Source: Lujinxingia sediminis (GTDB lineage Bacteria > Myxococcota_A > Bradymonadia > Bradymonadales > Bradymonadaceae). From it: a stretch of DNA of 59,781 nt. Shown in pieces: positions 51,874-59,781 of this stretch (position 1 is the first letter of the stretch; every line of letters begins with the position of its first letter). The translations under genes and the position numbers were made by a program. The DNA lies in contig NZ_SADD01000020.1 of assembly GCF_004005565.1 (NCBI RefSeq), positions 1 to 59,781 on the forward strand. Reading direction: 5' to 3'. The notes under the pieces were generated by a model. The model was given only the letters and a program-made list of their open reading frames with translations. It was not told the origin of the DNA and searched no databases.

Positions 51874-54408
51874 TCAAAAACTCTGACGGGTCGCCCCCCA
51901 CTGGTAGTTCAGCCCCAGGGTCAGCTCGGTGTTGGTGCCCGGCTCCCCCACCGCCCCGCTTTGATAGAGGTAGGCGTTAAACGAAGCCGTAAAGAAGAAC
52001 TGATCGAAAACCGCAAAGAAGAGGCGATTCGCACTGCGCAGCTCATGCACATTTTCGCGGGCGATACCGTTGTAGAAGTACTCCAGCTCGCTCTCCACCT
52101 GCACGGGCCGACCGAGCACATCAAGCAGGTCGATGCGCCGCAGGGTATAACCGGTGTTCAGACCCCAGCTGGCCTCCCCGTCGGGTGCCATAACATCGCG
52201 GCGGATGTTCACACCGACCTTCAGATCCAGCGCCTCGGCCAGCTTAAACGAAAAACCGAGGATGCCGCGCACATCCAGGCGATGCCAGGCCCGGCTCTCA
52301 GGCCGGTTAAACTCCGACTCAGCCTGCACCTCCACCAGCGGACCGGGCACATACCAGCGCCCTCCCAGATGGGAGCGCAGCGCCAGGTTTCGGTACTGGC
52401 TGCGCAGTCGCAGAAGATCGCGGGTCTCCTCAAAGGTGGCGCCCTCGGTATCCGCCAGGCGCGTGGTGGCGTACTGCACCAGAAGATCGTTATCCCAGCC
52501 GTGATCGCGGCTGTCGGCCCGGGCCGCCAGGCGCCCCTCCAGATTGACCTGGTCGGTGGAGGCCACCGTCAGCTGACTCTGCTCATAGCCTCCCGCCCCG
52601 CCCACCAGCGGGTTGGCCACGCTGACCTGGTTGTACGAAGCGTTGATCGAGCCTGTATACGTCCACAGAAACCGGCGATGCAGATCGGGAAAACTCCCCC
52701 GCGGTGAGAGCCCCACGCCGACCTCATCGCCCGCGCTCGTATTCACACCGGAGCGCGCATCGACGTAACGTACCACAAGTTCGGCGATGCTCGGGGAGCC
52801 CGCGGCCCAGGCCGGCGCAAAGATCCGCGCGTCCTTGAGCTCATCGGTCTCAATGACACCATCGCCCCCGGCAGCCAGGTAATCGTTGAGCACCACCGGA
52901 TAGAGGCGATCGTCCCGAACCGGGCGGCCATTGACGCGAACCTCCTCGCCATCGAGCACCAGCCCGGCAGCGCGCAACTTCCCGCCCAGGTGGGTTGCGA
53001 TGCGTTTGAGCGCCCGCCCCTCCATCTGCGCCACCACCACATCATTATCAAAGGGCAGGGCGCTGTAGACATCGGCCAACGTCAGCTCTCCGGTGAGCGG
53101 AAACTGCCCCCGGTCGCGAAAGGCCCCGGCGTTGATCAACGCCACCTCCGCGACCGCACTAAAGCGCATCACATTCATCATGAAGGTCTGCAGATCACCG
53201 GCCTCAAAGGGCATCTCCAACCCGGCATCAGCGGCCAGGGGCTGGCCCCAGTCTTCGCAGTAGGCGTCGGCTACAACTTCCAGAACTTCACGCGTGATGC
53301 GATCTTCGGGCATCTCCGTCACGTCGACCCGCCGCGGTCGCACCTCACGGATGCGGGGAGCCCCCGTGCCATAGTTCAAGCCCAGCTCTACGGTGTGCAC
53401 ATGAAACGCCCCGCTATCGGCCGAAACAACGGGGGTTCCGGTGGTCTCGGCCTGCACCACACCAAAACGCCCTTCCTCCAGATCGCGCTCATCGAAGAGG
53501 TGGCTTGCGACCATCAGGTCGATGCCCTCAATCGTACTGGCCAGCGCGTAGGCCCCGTCGAGCGCGTCGGCCTCGCGGGCGTGATACTGCACCACGGTGA
53601 GGTCGGCCTTCTCGCGCATCGCCCGGAGAAGCTCGGGTAGGACTGCGGCCGGCTCGGCCAGCGCCAGGCCCTGGCGCTGTGCGTCGGTCAGCGCTTCGAG
53701 AAGGTGGGGCGCAAGCAGCGAGGTGATCGCCACACGCACCCCGTCCCGCTCAACCACTTTATAGTGCGGCCCCACAAGCCCACCGGTGCTCTCACAGATC
53801 GCCTCGGCTCCGCCGAAGTTCTCACAGCGCAGGTTGGCCGCCTGCAGGTCCAGCCCCCGCTCCCGGGCTGCCCGCATCACTTCGATGAGTTCGCCACGCG
53901 GCGCGCTGAGCTCGCGATTCCCCAACGACTGCGCATCCACCGGAACCGCGTTGAGAAGATCGACCAGGTTGCGCGCGCCCTCCTCACCGCTGCGCATCAG
54001 ATAGCGGCTCAGCGGTGCCGGATACATCGCATCCCCCGCGCTGATCACCACCGGCGCCGGCAACCTCCCCCCCTGCGAAAGCTCGCCAAGCGTGCGCACA
54101 TACCCCACCTGGCGCGCCCGGTAATACTCGCGCATCTCGGCCGGCTCGCGGCAGTCCACCCGCGCCAGATCCCCCTCGGTGTTTCCTGTGAGCACCAGCG
54201 TCAGCTGCGAGGCCCGCGGCTCGGGCTCCATCTCAACCCCGGCGACGACCTCATGCCCCACCTCCTCGCCGGCTCGCTGCGCCTCCTCGTGCTCCACCGC
54301 GGGCGCCTCCACCCCGACGGCTTCCTCCTGCGCCCACCCGGCCACACTCCACGCCAGCGCCGCACCCATCACAGCGCATCCGACCATCCACCGACGCTCA
54401 TCCATCAT
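51874..54408 (-). CDS. degenerate metallophosphatase / 5'-nucleotidase fused to a beta-barrel
   Basis: The 844-residue protein has a signal peptide (CAVMGAALAWSVAGWAQ). A UshA-type metallophosphatase domain follows (residues about 65-370) whose metal-binding motifs are altered. The first motif reads TGNTEGDLARVDC without the usual DxHG, GNHE is GNRE, and GHxH is replaced by ASHLFDE. GDxx in VISAGDAMYPA is kept. The 5_nucleotid_C domain (about 390-590) is intact (LINAGAFRDRGQFPLTGELT, VVLNDYLAAGGDG). The last 250 residues look like a barrel (RFLWTYTGSINASYNQVSVA, ending LGLNYQWGATRQSF). I chose the ATG at 54408, with GAGGTGGG upstream. Confidence 0.7.
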   Translation of the reverse strand: MMDERRWMVGCAVMGAALAWSVAGWAQEEAVGVEAPAVEHEEAQRAGEEVGHEVVAGVEMEPEPRASQLTLVLTGNTEGDLARVDCREPAEMREYYRARQVGYVRTLGELSQGGRLPAPVVISAGDAMYPAPLSRYLMRSGEEGARNLVDLLNAVPVDAQSLGNRELSAPRGELIEVMRAARERGLDLQAANLRCENFGGAEAICESTGGLVGPHYKVVERDGVRVAITSLLAPHLLEALTDAQRQGLALAEPAAVLPELLRAMREKADLTVVQYHAREADALDGAYALASTIEGIDLMVASHLFDERDLEEGRFGVVQAETTGTPVVSADSGAFHVHTVELGLNYGTGAPRIREVRPRRVDVTEMPEDRITREVLEVVADAYCEDWGQPLAADAGLEMPFEAGDLQTFMMNVMRFSAVAEVALINAGAFRDRGQFPLTGELTLADVYSALPFDNDVVVAQMEGRALKRIATHLGGKLRAAGLVLDGEEVRVNGRPVRDDRLYPVVLNDYLAAGGDGVIETDELKDARIFAPAWAAGSPSIAELVVRYVDARSGVNTSAGDEVGVGLSPRGSFPDLHRRFLWTYTGSINASYNQVSVANPLVGGAGGYEQSQLTVASTDQVNLEGRLAARADSRDHGWDNDLLVQYATTRLADTEGATFEETRDLLRLRSQYRNLALRSHLGGRWYVPGPLVEVQAESEFNRPESRAWHRLDVRGILGFSFKLAEALDLKVGVNIRRDVMAPDGEASWGLNTGYTLRRIDLLDVLGRPVQVESELEYFYNGIARENVHELRSANRLFFAVFDQFFFTASFNAYLYQSGAVGEPGTNTELTLGLNYQWGATRQSF

Positions 54409-54525
54409 ACCCACCTCAACCCACCATGTTCTTCTTCACATGTACTCGCGACCTGTGCGCGCTGCCCAACCGTCGACGGCCGCCTCACCAACGTCAAGTC
54501 AACTTCCCCTGACCGGCAGTCGACG

Positions 54526-54555
54526 TTGACAAGCTCACCGCCGATTTCCTACGAT
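54526..54555 (+). promoter_or_regulatory. sigma-70-type promoter for the PEGA kinase gene
   Basis: TTGACA (54526) and TACGAT (54550) are separated by 18 bases. Transcription would start near 54562, about 170 bp upstream of the kinase start codon at 54731. Confidence 0.5.
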
Positions 54556-54730
54556 TCAGCGCGAAGTTGGCATCCTTTCCGGGCGTATTTCCGCGCCCCT
54601 GGTGAGCAGACGCTCGCCGGCTCTTTTGACGGGCATCGTCGCCCGCCCCCTGCAGCCAACGCACCTCTTATTCGCGCCCGCGCCTCACCTTGGGACGCGC
54701 CGCGCGCCCTGGCATCGGAATTTTGGGCTC

Positions 54731-57304
54731 ATGAGCGAACCGGGAATCCTTCCAAAACCCGTCCCCTTCGGCAAATACTACCTCCTTGAACGCATCAACG
54801 TCGGGGGCATGGCCGAGGTCTTCAAAGCAAAAGCTTTCGGTGTCGAGGGCTTTGAGCGCATGCTGGCGATCAAGCAGATTCTGCCCAACATCGCCGAAGA
54901 TAAAGGCTTTATCGAGATGTTCATCGATGAAGCCAAAATCGCCGTGCAGCTCACCCACCCCAACATCGCCCAGATCTTCGATCTTGGGCAGGTCGACGGC
55001 TCCTACTTCATCGCTCTGGAGTACATCAGCGGCAAAGATCTGAAGACCCAGTACGAGCGCGCACGCCGCATTGGCGAAAAGATCTCCATCCCGCGTGTCT
55101 GCTACATCATGATGAAGGTCTGCGAGGGGCTGGGCTACGCCCACGAAAAGAAAGACCCCCAGGGCAACCACCTCCAGATCATCCACCGCGACATCTCCCC
55201 GCAGAACATCCTGACCTCCTTTGAAGGGGAGGTGAAGATCATCGACTTTGGCATCGCCAAAGCCCAGGGCAAGACCAGCCACACCCACAACGGGATGATC
55301 AAGGGCAAGTTCAGCTACATGAGCCCCGAGCAGGTCCGCGGTCTGCACGTCGACCACCGCAGCGACATCTTCAGCATGGGCGTGGTCCTCTATGAGCTCC
55401 TCACCTTAGAGCGCCTCTTCACCGGTGAGAGCGACTTTGAGACGCTCGAGAAGATCCGCCGCGTCGAGATGAGCCCCCCCTCGCTCTACAACCCGCACAT
55501 CCCCAAAGCGCTTGAAGACATCGTGCTTCGCGCGCTCAGCGGCAACCCCGAGGAGCGCTTCCAGACCGCCTACGAATTCGGCGAGGCGCTTGAGCGCTTT
55601 ATGCGCGACCAGGGCTACTACTACACCAACAAAGATCTGGCCGCGTACATGAAGGAAGCCTTCAGCGCGGACATCGAGTTTGAGAACAAAAAGACCGAGT
55701 ATTACCGCTCGCTCAACCTCAAACCCATCGAAGAAGCCCCGCGCCCTCAGGCCCCGCGCCGACCGGCCGCCGATCTGAGCTGGGGCGATGAGGAGATGGA
55801 GACCCAGATCTTTGGCCGTGAAGACGCCATCGCGATTGTCGATGACGCCGACATCGTCTACGCCGACGAGAGCATCGCGCGTGTCGACGAGAGCGCCACC
55901 CAGGTCCACCTCTCCGGTGCTCACGCCGCAGTCAGCGAAGAAGCGTCGACCCGCGAGTTTGAACGCTGGGATATGAACCTCGACCTGGGGCAGAGCCCGC
56001 GTCGCCATAACTCCCGACCGGGCGAAGAGCTCGATCTGGACCTCGATATTGAGCCTCGACGCAGTGCCCCTCTCACCTCTCAGATGCCCGCGGTGGAACG
56101 TCGTCGTGACTCCCATACCACCGTGCCCGGCGCTGTGACGGCCCCCCCTGCCAACTACAAAAAACGCAAAAAAGGCGGCGTCAATCCGGGTGTCATCGCC
56201 CTGGTGGCCCTGCTGGTGATCGCGCTGGGCCTGGGCGTGGTCTGGATGACCCGCGATACCACCGCGCCGGTGATGTTCGCCTTTGGCGAAGAGCCGGTGC
56301 GCATCTACGTCGACGGCCAGCTCGTCCACGAGGGGCCCACCCCCTACGAGTGGGAGGGAAGCGCCGGGACGTACACCGTGGCCGTGGAACGCGATGGCTT
56401 TGAGCGCTACGAGACCAAAGCCACACTCGTCGCCGGCGAGCCCACTCGCCTGGCCGAAGAGCTCACGCCACTGAACTACGCCAACACCGGCTTTAACGTC
56501 GCCAGCACGCCCGAAGGGGCAAAGGTCTTTATCGGCGATAAGGAAGTTGAAGGCATCACCCCGGTCGAGATCCGCGATCTGGCACCGGGGAGCTACACCC
56601 TGCGCGTCACTCTCGATGAGTACTTTGAGGCCGAAAAAGAACTCGAGATCAAACTCGACCAGGTCATCGACCACAGCGTGGCGCTCCGCCCGGCAAAGGT
56701 CGATCTCCGGGTCACCAGCGATCCCGGCCGCGCTGATTACACCATCTACACCGCCGAGGGCAGCGAGCGCGTCGCCCGCGGTCGCACCCCGGATACCGCC
56801 AGCGATCTCGATGCATCGCGCAACTACCGCGTTGTGATCTCGCGACGTGGCTACGACGACTGGGAAGGCACCTTTGAGCCGGGCACCGAGGCCGACGCCA
56901 CGCTTGATGCGGAGCTTACGCGCACCGAGTCGGAGCCGGCCGTCGCCGACGCACGTCCCGCCACCGCCGCATCGGTGCCCGATCGCACCGGCTCTTCCGC
57001 CTCGTCGGGCTCCAGCCGCACCGAAACAGCTCGCGCCGAACCGGCGCGGGAGACCACCACGCGCCGCGAAGAGCCCGCACCAAAGCCTGCCAGCACCGGC
57101 ACGGGCACCGTCTCGATCGCCTCGCGCCCTGCGGCGCGCATCTACATCAACGATGTGGACACCGGCAATTACACCCCGCTGATGAACCATCGCCTGCCTG
57201 CCGGTACCCACAAAATCGTGCTGGTGAACCCCGAGTTTAACCTCAATAAGACCTTCTACGTCGATCTGAAGCCCGGCGGCGAAGAGCGCATCATCAACCG
57301 ATGA
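54731..57304 (+). CDS. Ser/Thr protein kinase with PEGA domains
   Basis: The 857-residue protein has an N-terminal kinase domain (about residues 14-280) with RINVGGMAEVFKAKAFGV, LAIKQILP, HRDISPQNIL and IIDFGIAKA, all catalytic residues present. HRDxSPQN is the loop variant common in myxobacterial kinases. A linker with acidic stretches (about 330-480) leads to one membrane helix (GVIALVALLVIALGLGVVW, about 486-506). PEGA domains follow outside (VRIYVDGQLVHEGPTPYEWE, GFNVASTPEGAKVFIGDKEV, SIASRPAARIYINDV). The cytoplasmic kinase thus has an extracytoplasmic sensor. The stop is 19 bp before the next kinase gene, probably one operon. Confidence 0.9.
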   Translation: MSEPGILPKPVPFGKYYLLERINVGGMAEVFKAKAFGVEGFERMLAIKQILPNIAEDKGFIEMFIDEAKIAVQLTHPNIAQIFDLGQVDGSYFIALEYISGKDLKTQYERARRIGEKISIPRVCYIMMKVCEGLGYAHEKKDPQGNHLQIIHRDISPQNILTSFEGEVKIIDFGIAKAQGKTSHTHNGMIKGKFSYMSPEQVRGLHVDHRSDIFSMGVVLYELLTLERLFTGESDFETLEKIRRVEMSPPSLYNPHIPKALEDIVLRALSGNPEERFQTAYEFGEALERFMRDQGYYYTNKDLAAYMKEAFSADIEFENKKTEYYRSLNLKPIEEAPRPQAPRRPAADLSWGDEEMETQIFGREDAIAIVDDADIVYADESIARVDESATQVHLSGAHAAVSEEASTREFERWDMNLDLGQSPRRHNSRPGEELDLDLDIEPRRSAPLTSQMPAVERRRDSHTTVPGAVTAPPANYKKRKKGGVNPGVIALVALLVIALGLGVVWMTRDTTAPVMFAFGEEPVRIYVDGQLVHEGPTPYEWEGSAGTYTVAVERDGFERYETKATLVAGEPTRLAEELTPLNYANTGFNVASTPEGAKVFIGDKEVEGITPVEIRDLAPGSYTLRVTLDEYFEAEKELEIKLDQVIDHSVALRPAKVDLRVTSDPGRADYTIYTAEGSERVARGRTPDTASDLDASRNYRVVISRRGYDDWEGTFEPGTEADATLDAELTRTESEPAVADARPATAASVPDRTGSSASSGSSRTETARAEPARETTTRREEPAPKPASTGTGTVSIASRPAARIYINDVDTGNYTPLMNHRLPAGTHKIVLVNPEFNLNKTFYVDLKPGGEERIINR

Positions 57305-57323
57305 CCACCCTGAGGGGGACCAT

Positions 57324-59291
57324 GTGGTTCGCGCCCCGCTGCGAACGTCAGATCTGACTCACTACTGTGAGAGCTGCTCGACTCTGGTCGAGCAGCTTGC
57401 GCAGCATTGCGCCGAGTGCGGCGCAACGCTCCCGGCCGAGGGGTGGACCTCGATTCACGCCAGCCCCTACCCGTATCTCGGACGCATCCTCGACAGTCGC
57501 TACATCATCGATCGCTTCTTAGGGTCGGGCGCCTCAGGCCATGTCTACCGCGCGCGAAGCGTGCGCGTTTCACGCCTCTTTGCCATTAAAGTGGTCGACA
57601 CCCGACGCTATGGCGATAGCGAAGAGGTGCAGCAGGACATGCTGCGAAGCTTCGAGCGCGAAGTCGACGCGCTCAGCCGCATCAGCAACCCACACGTCGT
57701 CAACGTCTACGAGTTCATTCACCTCAGCGACACCATCCTTGGCATGGTCATGGACTACCTCGATGGCCAGACCCTCGAGGAGCACCTGCGCCAGGACGAA
57801 CCTCTGAGCATTCGGGACGCGGTCGAGATCACCCGCCAGATTGCCGACGGACTTCATGAAGCCCATCAACAGGGCATTGTCCACCGCGACATCAAACCCG
57901 AAAACATCATGATCGCCGCGCTCCCCGCCACCGGACTCTTCGCGCGGGTACTCGATTTCGGCGTGGCACACGTGGCCGGCACAGGTCAGAGCACCTATGG
58001 ATTTCGCGGGACCCCGCTCTACGCCTCTCCCGAGCAATGCACCGAATCTCAACACCCCGACCACCGCAGCGATATCTACAGCCTGGGTTGCGTGCTCTTT
58101 CATATGCTCACCGGACAAGCTCCCTTTCCCTTCGCCAACGCATTGCGCGTGATGGAGGCTCACGTTGAAGCGCCACGCCCGTCCGCGCTGACCACAGCTC
58201 CTGGCCGACGCATCCCCCCCAGTCTCGATAATCTTCTCCAACATATGCTCGCCCGAGACCCCGACGAGCGTCCGGGCGACTTCTGGAAAGTCTATCAGGA
58301 CTTGAGCGCGTTCCTCGATGGCATTCCCCTGCCGCATTTTGGCGACACACTTCCCGCCGATGCCGAAACTGTCGTCGAGCAGTCCCTGGAGGAGCCCACG
58401 CACCTCACTGGGCCAACCCCGGGTGACTTTGTCTCTTTGGCCGAGCGCACCTCCAATGAACTTGCGCACGAACGCTCCCTGCTCACCGAAGCCGACGCCC
58501 TGCCCCGGTGGACCGAGCGCAGTGACGTCGATATGGAGCAGCTCATCAGCGTCGGTCTTCCTTTCGCGACCGCGCCGATGCCTTCCATCACCGCGGCCGC
58601 TATCGATCGGGGTGCGCTCGGAGTGGTACTGGCCGACCACCTGATGCGCATCCATCTCCTTGGAATCAGCGGTCAGGGATTTTCCCAGAGCTTCAGCGTG
58701 CCGCGCCTGGTGGTCGCCCTTGAACTCGATCTCGCACACGCCCATCTCTACGCGGCAGACCTTCACGGCGACATCACCCGATACAACCCTTCAGGCGGTA
58801 GCGCACAGACCGTTGCCCGGCTCTCCGGATCCGTGCTTGCGATGGAACTTCACCCGAGCGGGAGCCATCTTCTCGCTGCGACCGAACGCGGCGAACTCAT
58901 CAAAATCGATCTTCGCACCGGACGAACGCACACCCTGTGGTCGTTCTCACTTCCGATATCTGCCCTTCATCAGGACACCCGCGATGATCGACTCGTGGCC
59001 GGTCTCTGGGATGGAACGGTCGCCTGCCTTCGGCCTCAGACCCGAGAATTGGTCTGGCAGGTCCCTGTAGCGCGCGACGCTGTCGCATCGGTCGGCGTGA
59101 CCGACGACCATCGCTATTTTGCCACGGACGCTCGCGGTGAGCTTTACGTCGGTCACGTGGAAAGCGGTAAATCGATCGCGTCCCACACCATCGGGCAGGA
59201 GTTGCGCGCAGTTCGCGCACGTCCCGCCGACGGCCTGATCGGTGTGACGCTCTGTGGCGACGACGCGCAGATCTGGCGCATTCAGCTCTAG
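57324..59291 (+). CDS. Ser/Thr protein kinase with zinc ribbon and WD40-like C-terminus
   Basis: The 655-residue protein begins with a zinc ribbon (YCESCSTLVEQLAQHCAECG), two CxxC pairs. The kinase domain follows (about 50-330) with FLGSGASGHVYRARSV, AIKVVDTRR, HRDIKPENIM and VLDFGVAHV, all complete. A linker leads to a C-terminal WD40/quinoprotein-like propeller (about 420-655; VVALELDLAHAHLYAADLHG, GSVLAMELHPSGSHLLAATE). No membrane helix is evident, unlike the preceding kinase. The start is GTG with GAGGGGGAC upstream; the ATG two bases earlier is in another frame. A repeat array follows the stop. Confidence 0.86.
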   Translation: MVRAPLRTSDLTHYCESCSTLVEQLAQHCAECGATLPAEGWTSIHASPYPYLGRILDSRYIIDRFLGSGASGHVYRARSVRVSRLFAIKVVDTRRYGDSEEVQQDMLRSFEREVDALSRISNPHVVNVYEFIHLSDTILGMVMDYLDGQTLEEHLRQDEPLSIRDAVEITRQIADGLHEAHQQGIVHRDIKPENIMIAALPATGLFARVLDFGVAHVAGTGQSTYGFRGTPLYASPEQCTESQHPDHRSDIYSLGCVLFHMLTGQAPFPFANALRVMEAHVEAPRPSALTTAPGRRIPPSLDNLLQHMLARDPDERPGDFWKVYQDLSAFLDGIPLPHFGDTLPADAETVVEQSLEEPTHLTGPTPGDFVSLAERTSNELAHERSLLTEADALPRWTERSDVDMEQLISVGLPFATAPMPSITAAAIDRGALGVVLADHLMRIHLLGISGQGFSQSFSVPRLVVALELDLAHAHLYAADLHGDITRYNPSGGSAQTVARLSGSVLAMELHPSGSHLLAATERGELIKIDLRTGRTHTLWSFSLPISALHQDTRDDRLVAGLWDGTVACLRPQTRELVWQVPVARDAVASVGVTDDHRYFATDARGELYVGHVESGKSIASHTIGQELRAVRARPADGLIGVTLCGDDAQIWRIQL

Positions 59292-59314
59292 ATCGTATTA
59301 CTTCGGATCGGGCG

Positions 59315-59523
59315 CCTGGCACCCGATCCTCGCGTTCGATCGAACCCCTGGCACCCATTCATCGCGTCCGATCGAACCCCTGGCACCCGATCGGGCACCT
59401 GGCACCCGATCGGGCGCCTGGCACCCGATCCTCGCACCCGATCGGGCGCCTGGCACCCGATCCTCGCACCCGATCGAACGCCTGGCACCCGATCTTCCCG
59501 CCCGATCGAACCCCTGGCACCCC
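59315..59523 (+). repeat. eight-copy CCTGGCACCC array
   Basis: CCTGGCACCC, usually followed by GATC, starts at 59315, 59347, 59379, 59398, 59417, 59449, 59481 and 59513. The spacing is 32 or 19 bp. The reverse complement occurs three times at 37891-37988. It lies between the last kinase gene and the 5S rRNA terminator. It is noncoding. Confidence 0.93.
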
Positions 59524-59613
59524 TTCATCGGAATCGCCCCCTCCAGCTATCCCACCGAATCCGCACCAACTCGCCATCCCCACACGCCCCTTCCCCGACG
59601 TCAAAACACAAAA

Positions 59614-59653
59614 AAGCCCGCCCCCTTCTACCTACGTAGAAGGGGGCGGGCTT
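59614..59653 (-). terminator. terminator of the rRNA operon
   Basis: AAGCCCGCCCCCTTCTAC (59614-59631) pairs with GTAGAAGGGGGCGGGCTT (59636-59653). On the minus strand the stem is followed by TTTTGTGTTTTG. It lies 12 bp after the 5S 3' end. Confidence 0.92.
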
Positions 59654-59664
59654 CGTAATGAAAT

Positions 59665-59781
59665 GGTTGGCAGCGACCTACTCTCCCACGACCTCTCGGT
59701 CGCAGTACCATCGGCGCTGGAGAGCTTAACTTCCGAGTTCGAGATGGAATCGGGTGGACCCTCTCCGCTCTAGCCACCAAC
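59665..59781 (-). rRNA. rrf: 5S ribosomal RNA
   Basis: Read on the minus strand it contains GAACTCGGAAGTTAAGCTC and CCCGATTCCATCTCGAAC, the conserved 5S loop B/C region. It then has GGTACTGCGACC and TGGGAGAGTAGGTCGCTGCC. The ends pair (GTTGGTGGC with GCTGCCAAC). The 5' end is at or just beyond the window edge. The rest of the operon (23S, 16S) should lie to the right. Confidence 0.95.

Overview
The window looks like chromosomal DNA of a high-GC deltaproteobacterial-type predator or gliding lineage, most likely Bradymonadota or Myxococcota. This is inferred from a MYXO-CTERM-like tail on one protein, serine/threonine kinases with the HRDxSPQN loop and PEGA repeats, a very glycine-rich lipoprotein, several signal-peptide proteins of no known family and a CorE-like ECF sigma factor. 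No species can be named from sequence alone.

Positions 1-13,750 form an accessory region. It holds higBA, a RES-toxin pair, a relE toxin, a Phd antitoxin and a probably frameshifted MqsA-like antitoxin, mixed with membrane and lipoprotein genes. Copies of a two-part intergenic repeat sit between them: a G-rich tandem part followed by a palindrome of about 105 bp. Operator-like palindromes can be seen upstream of higBA, the RES pair and phd.

Positions 13,755-28,210 are mostly housekeeping: a tight recC-recB-recD operon, a YprB-like exonuclease gene, a TPR membrane protein and deoB. Positions 28,277-29,904 hold a compact metal-response cassette: a 57-residue metallothionein, a CorE/ECF44-like sigma factor with a CxC motif and a Cys-rich tail, an ABM-domain protein and a small acidic protein.

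Positions 30,080-37,280 carry a probable 6S RNA with its terminator, a LytS/LytTR two-component pair, ubiE, a solitary DUF1156 methyltransferase and an RsuA/RluB pseudouridine synthase. Positions 37,430-37,871 look like a free-standing structured transcript. It contains a 16-base perfect complement of the 16S rRNA 3' end in front of a 15-codon ORF and ends in two tandem terminators.

Positions 38,070-59,781 hold envelope proteins, an RlmL-type methyltransferase, a sigma-54 activator divergent from a YiaA-like gene that has a good -24/-12 promoter, three large Ser/Thr kinases and a degenerate metallophosphatase fused to a beta-barrel. The window ends with a 5S rRNA gene on the minus strand, the tail of an rRNA operon that continues beyond the right edge. 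A separate quasi-palindromic element of about 160 bp with terminal inverted repeats occurs three times (8,022; 39,125; 50,836).
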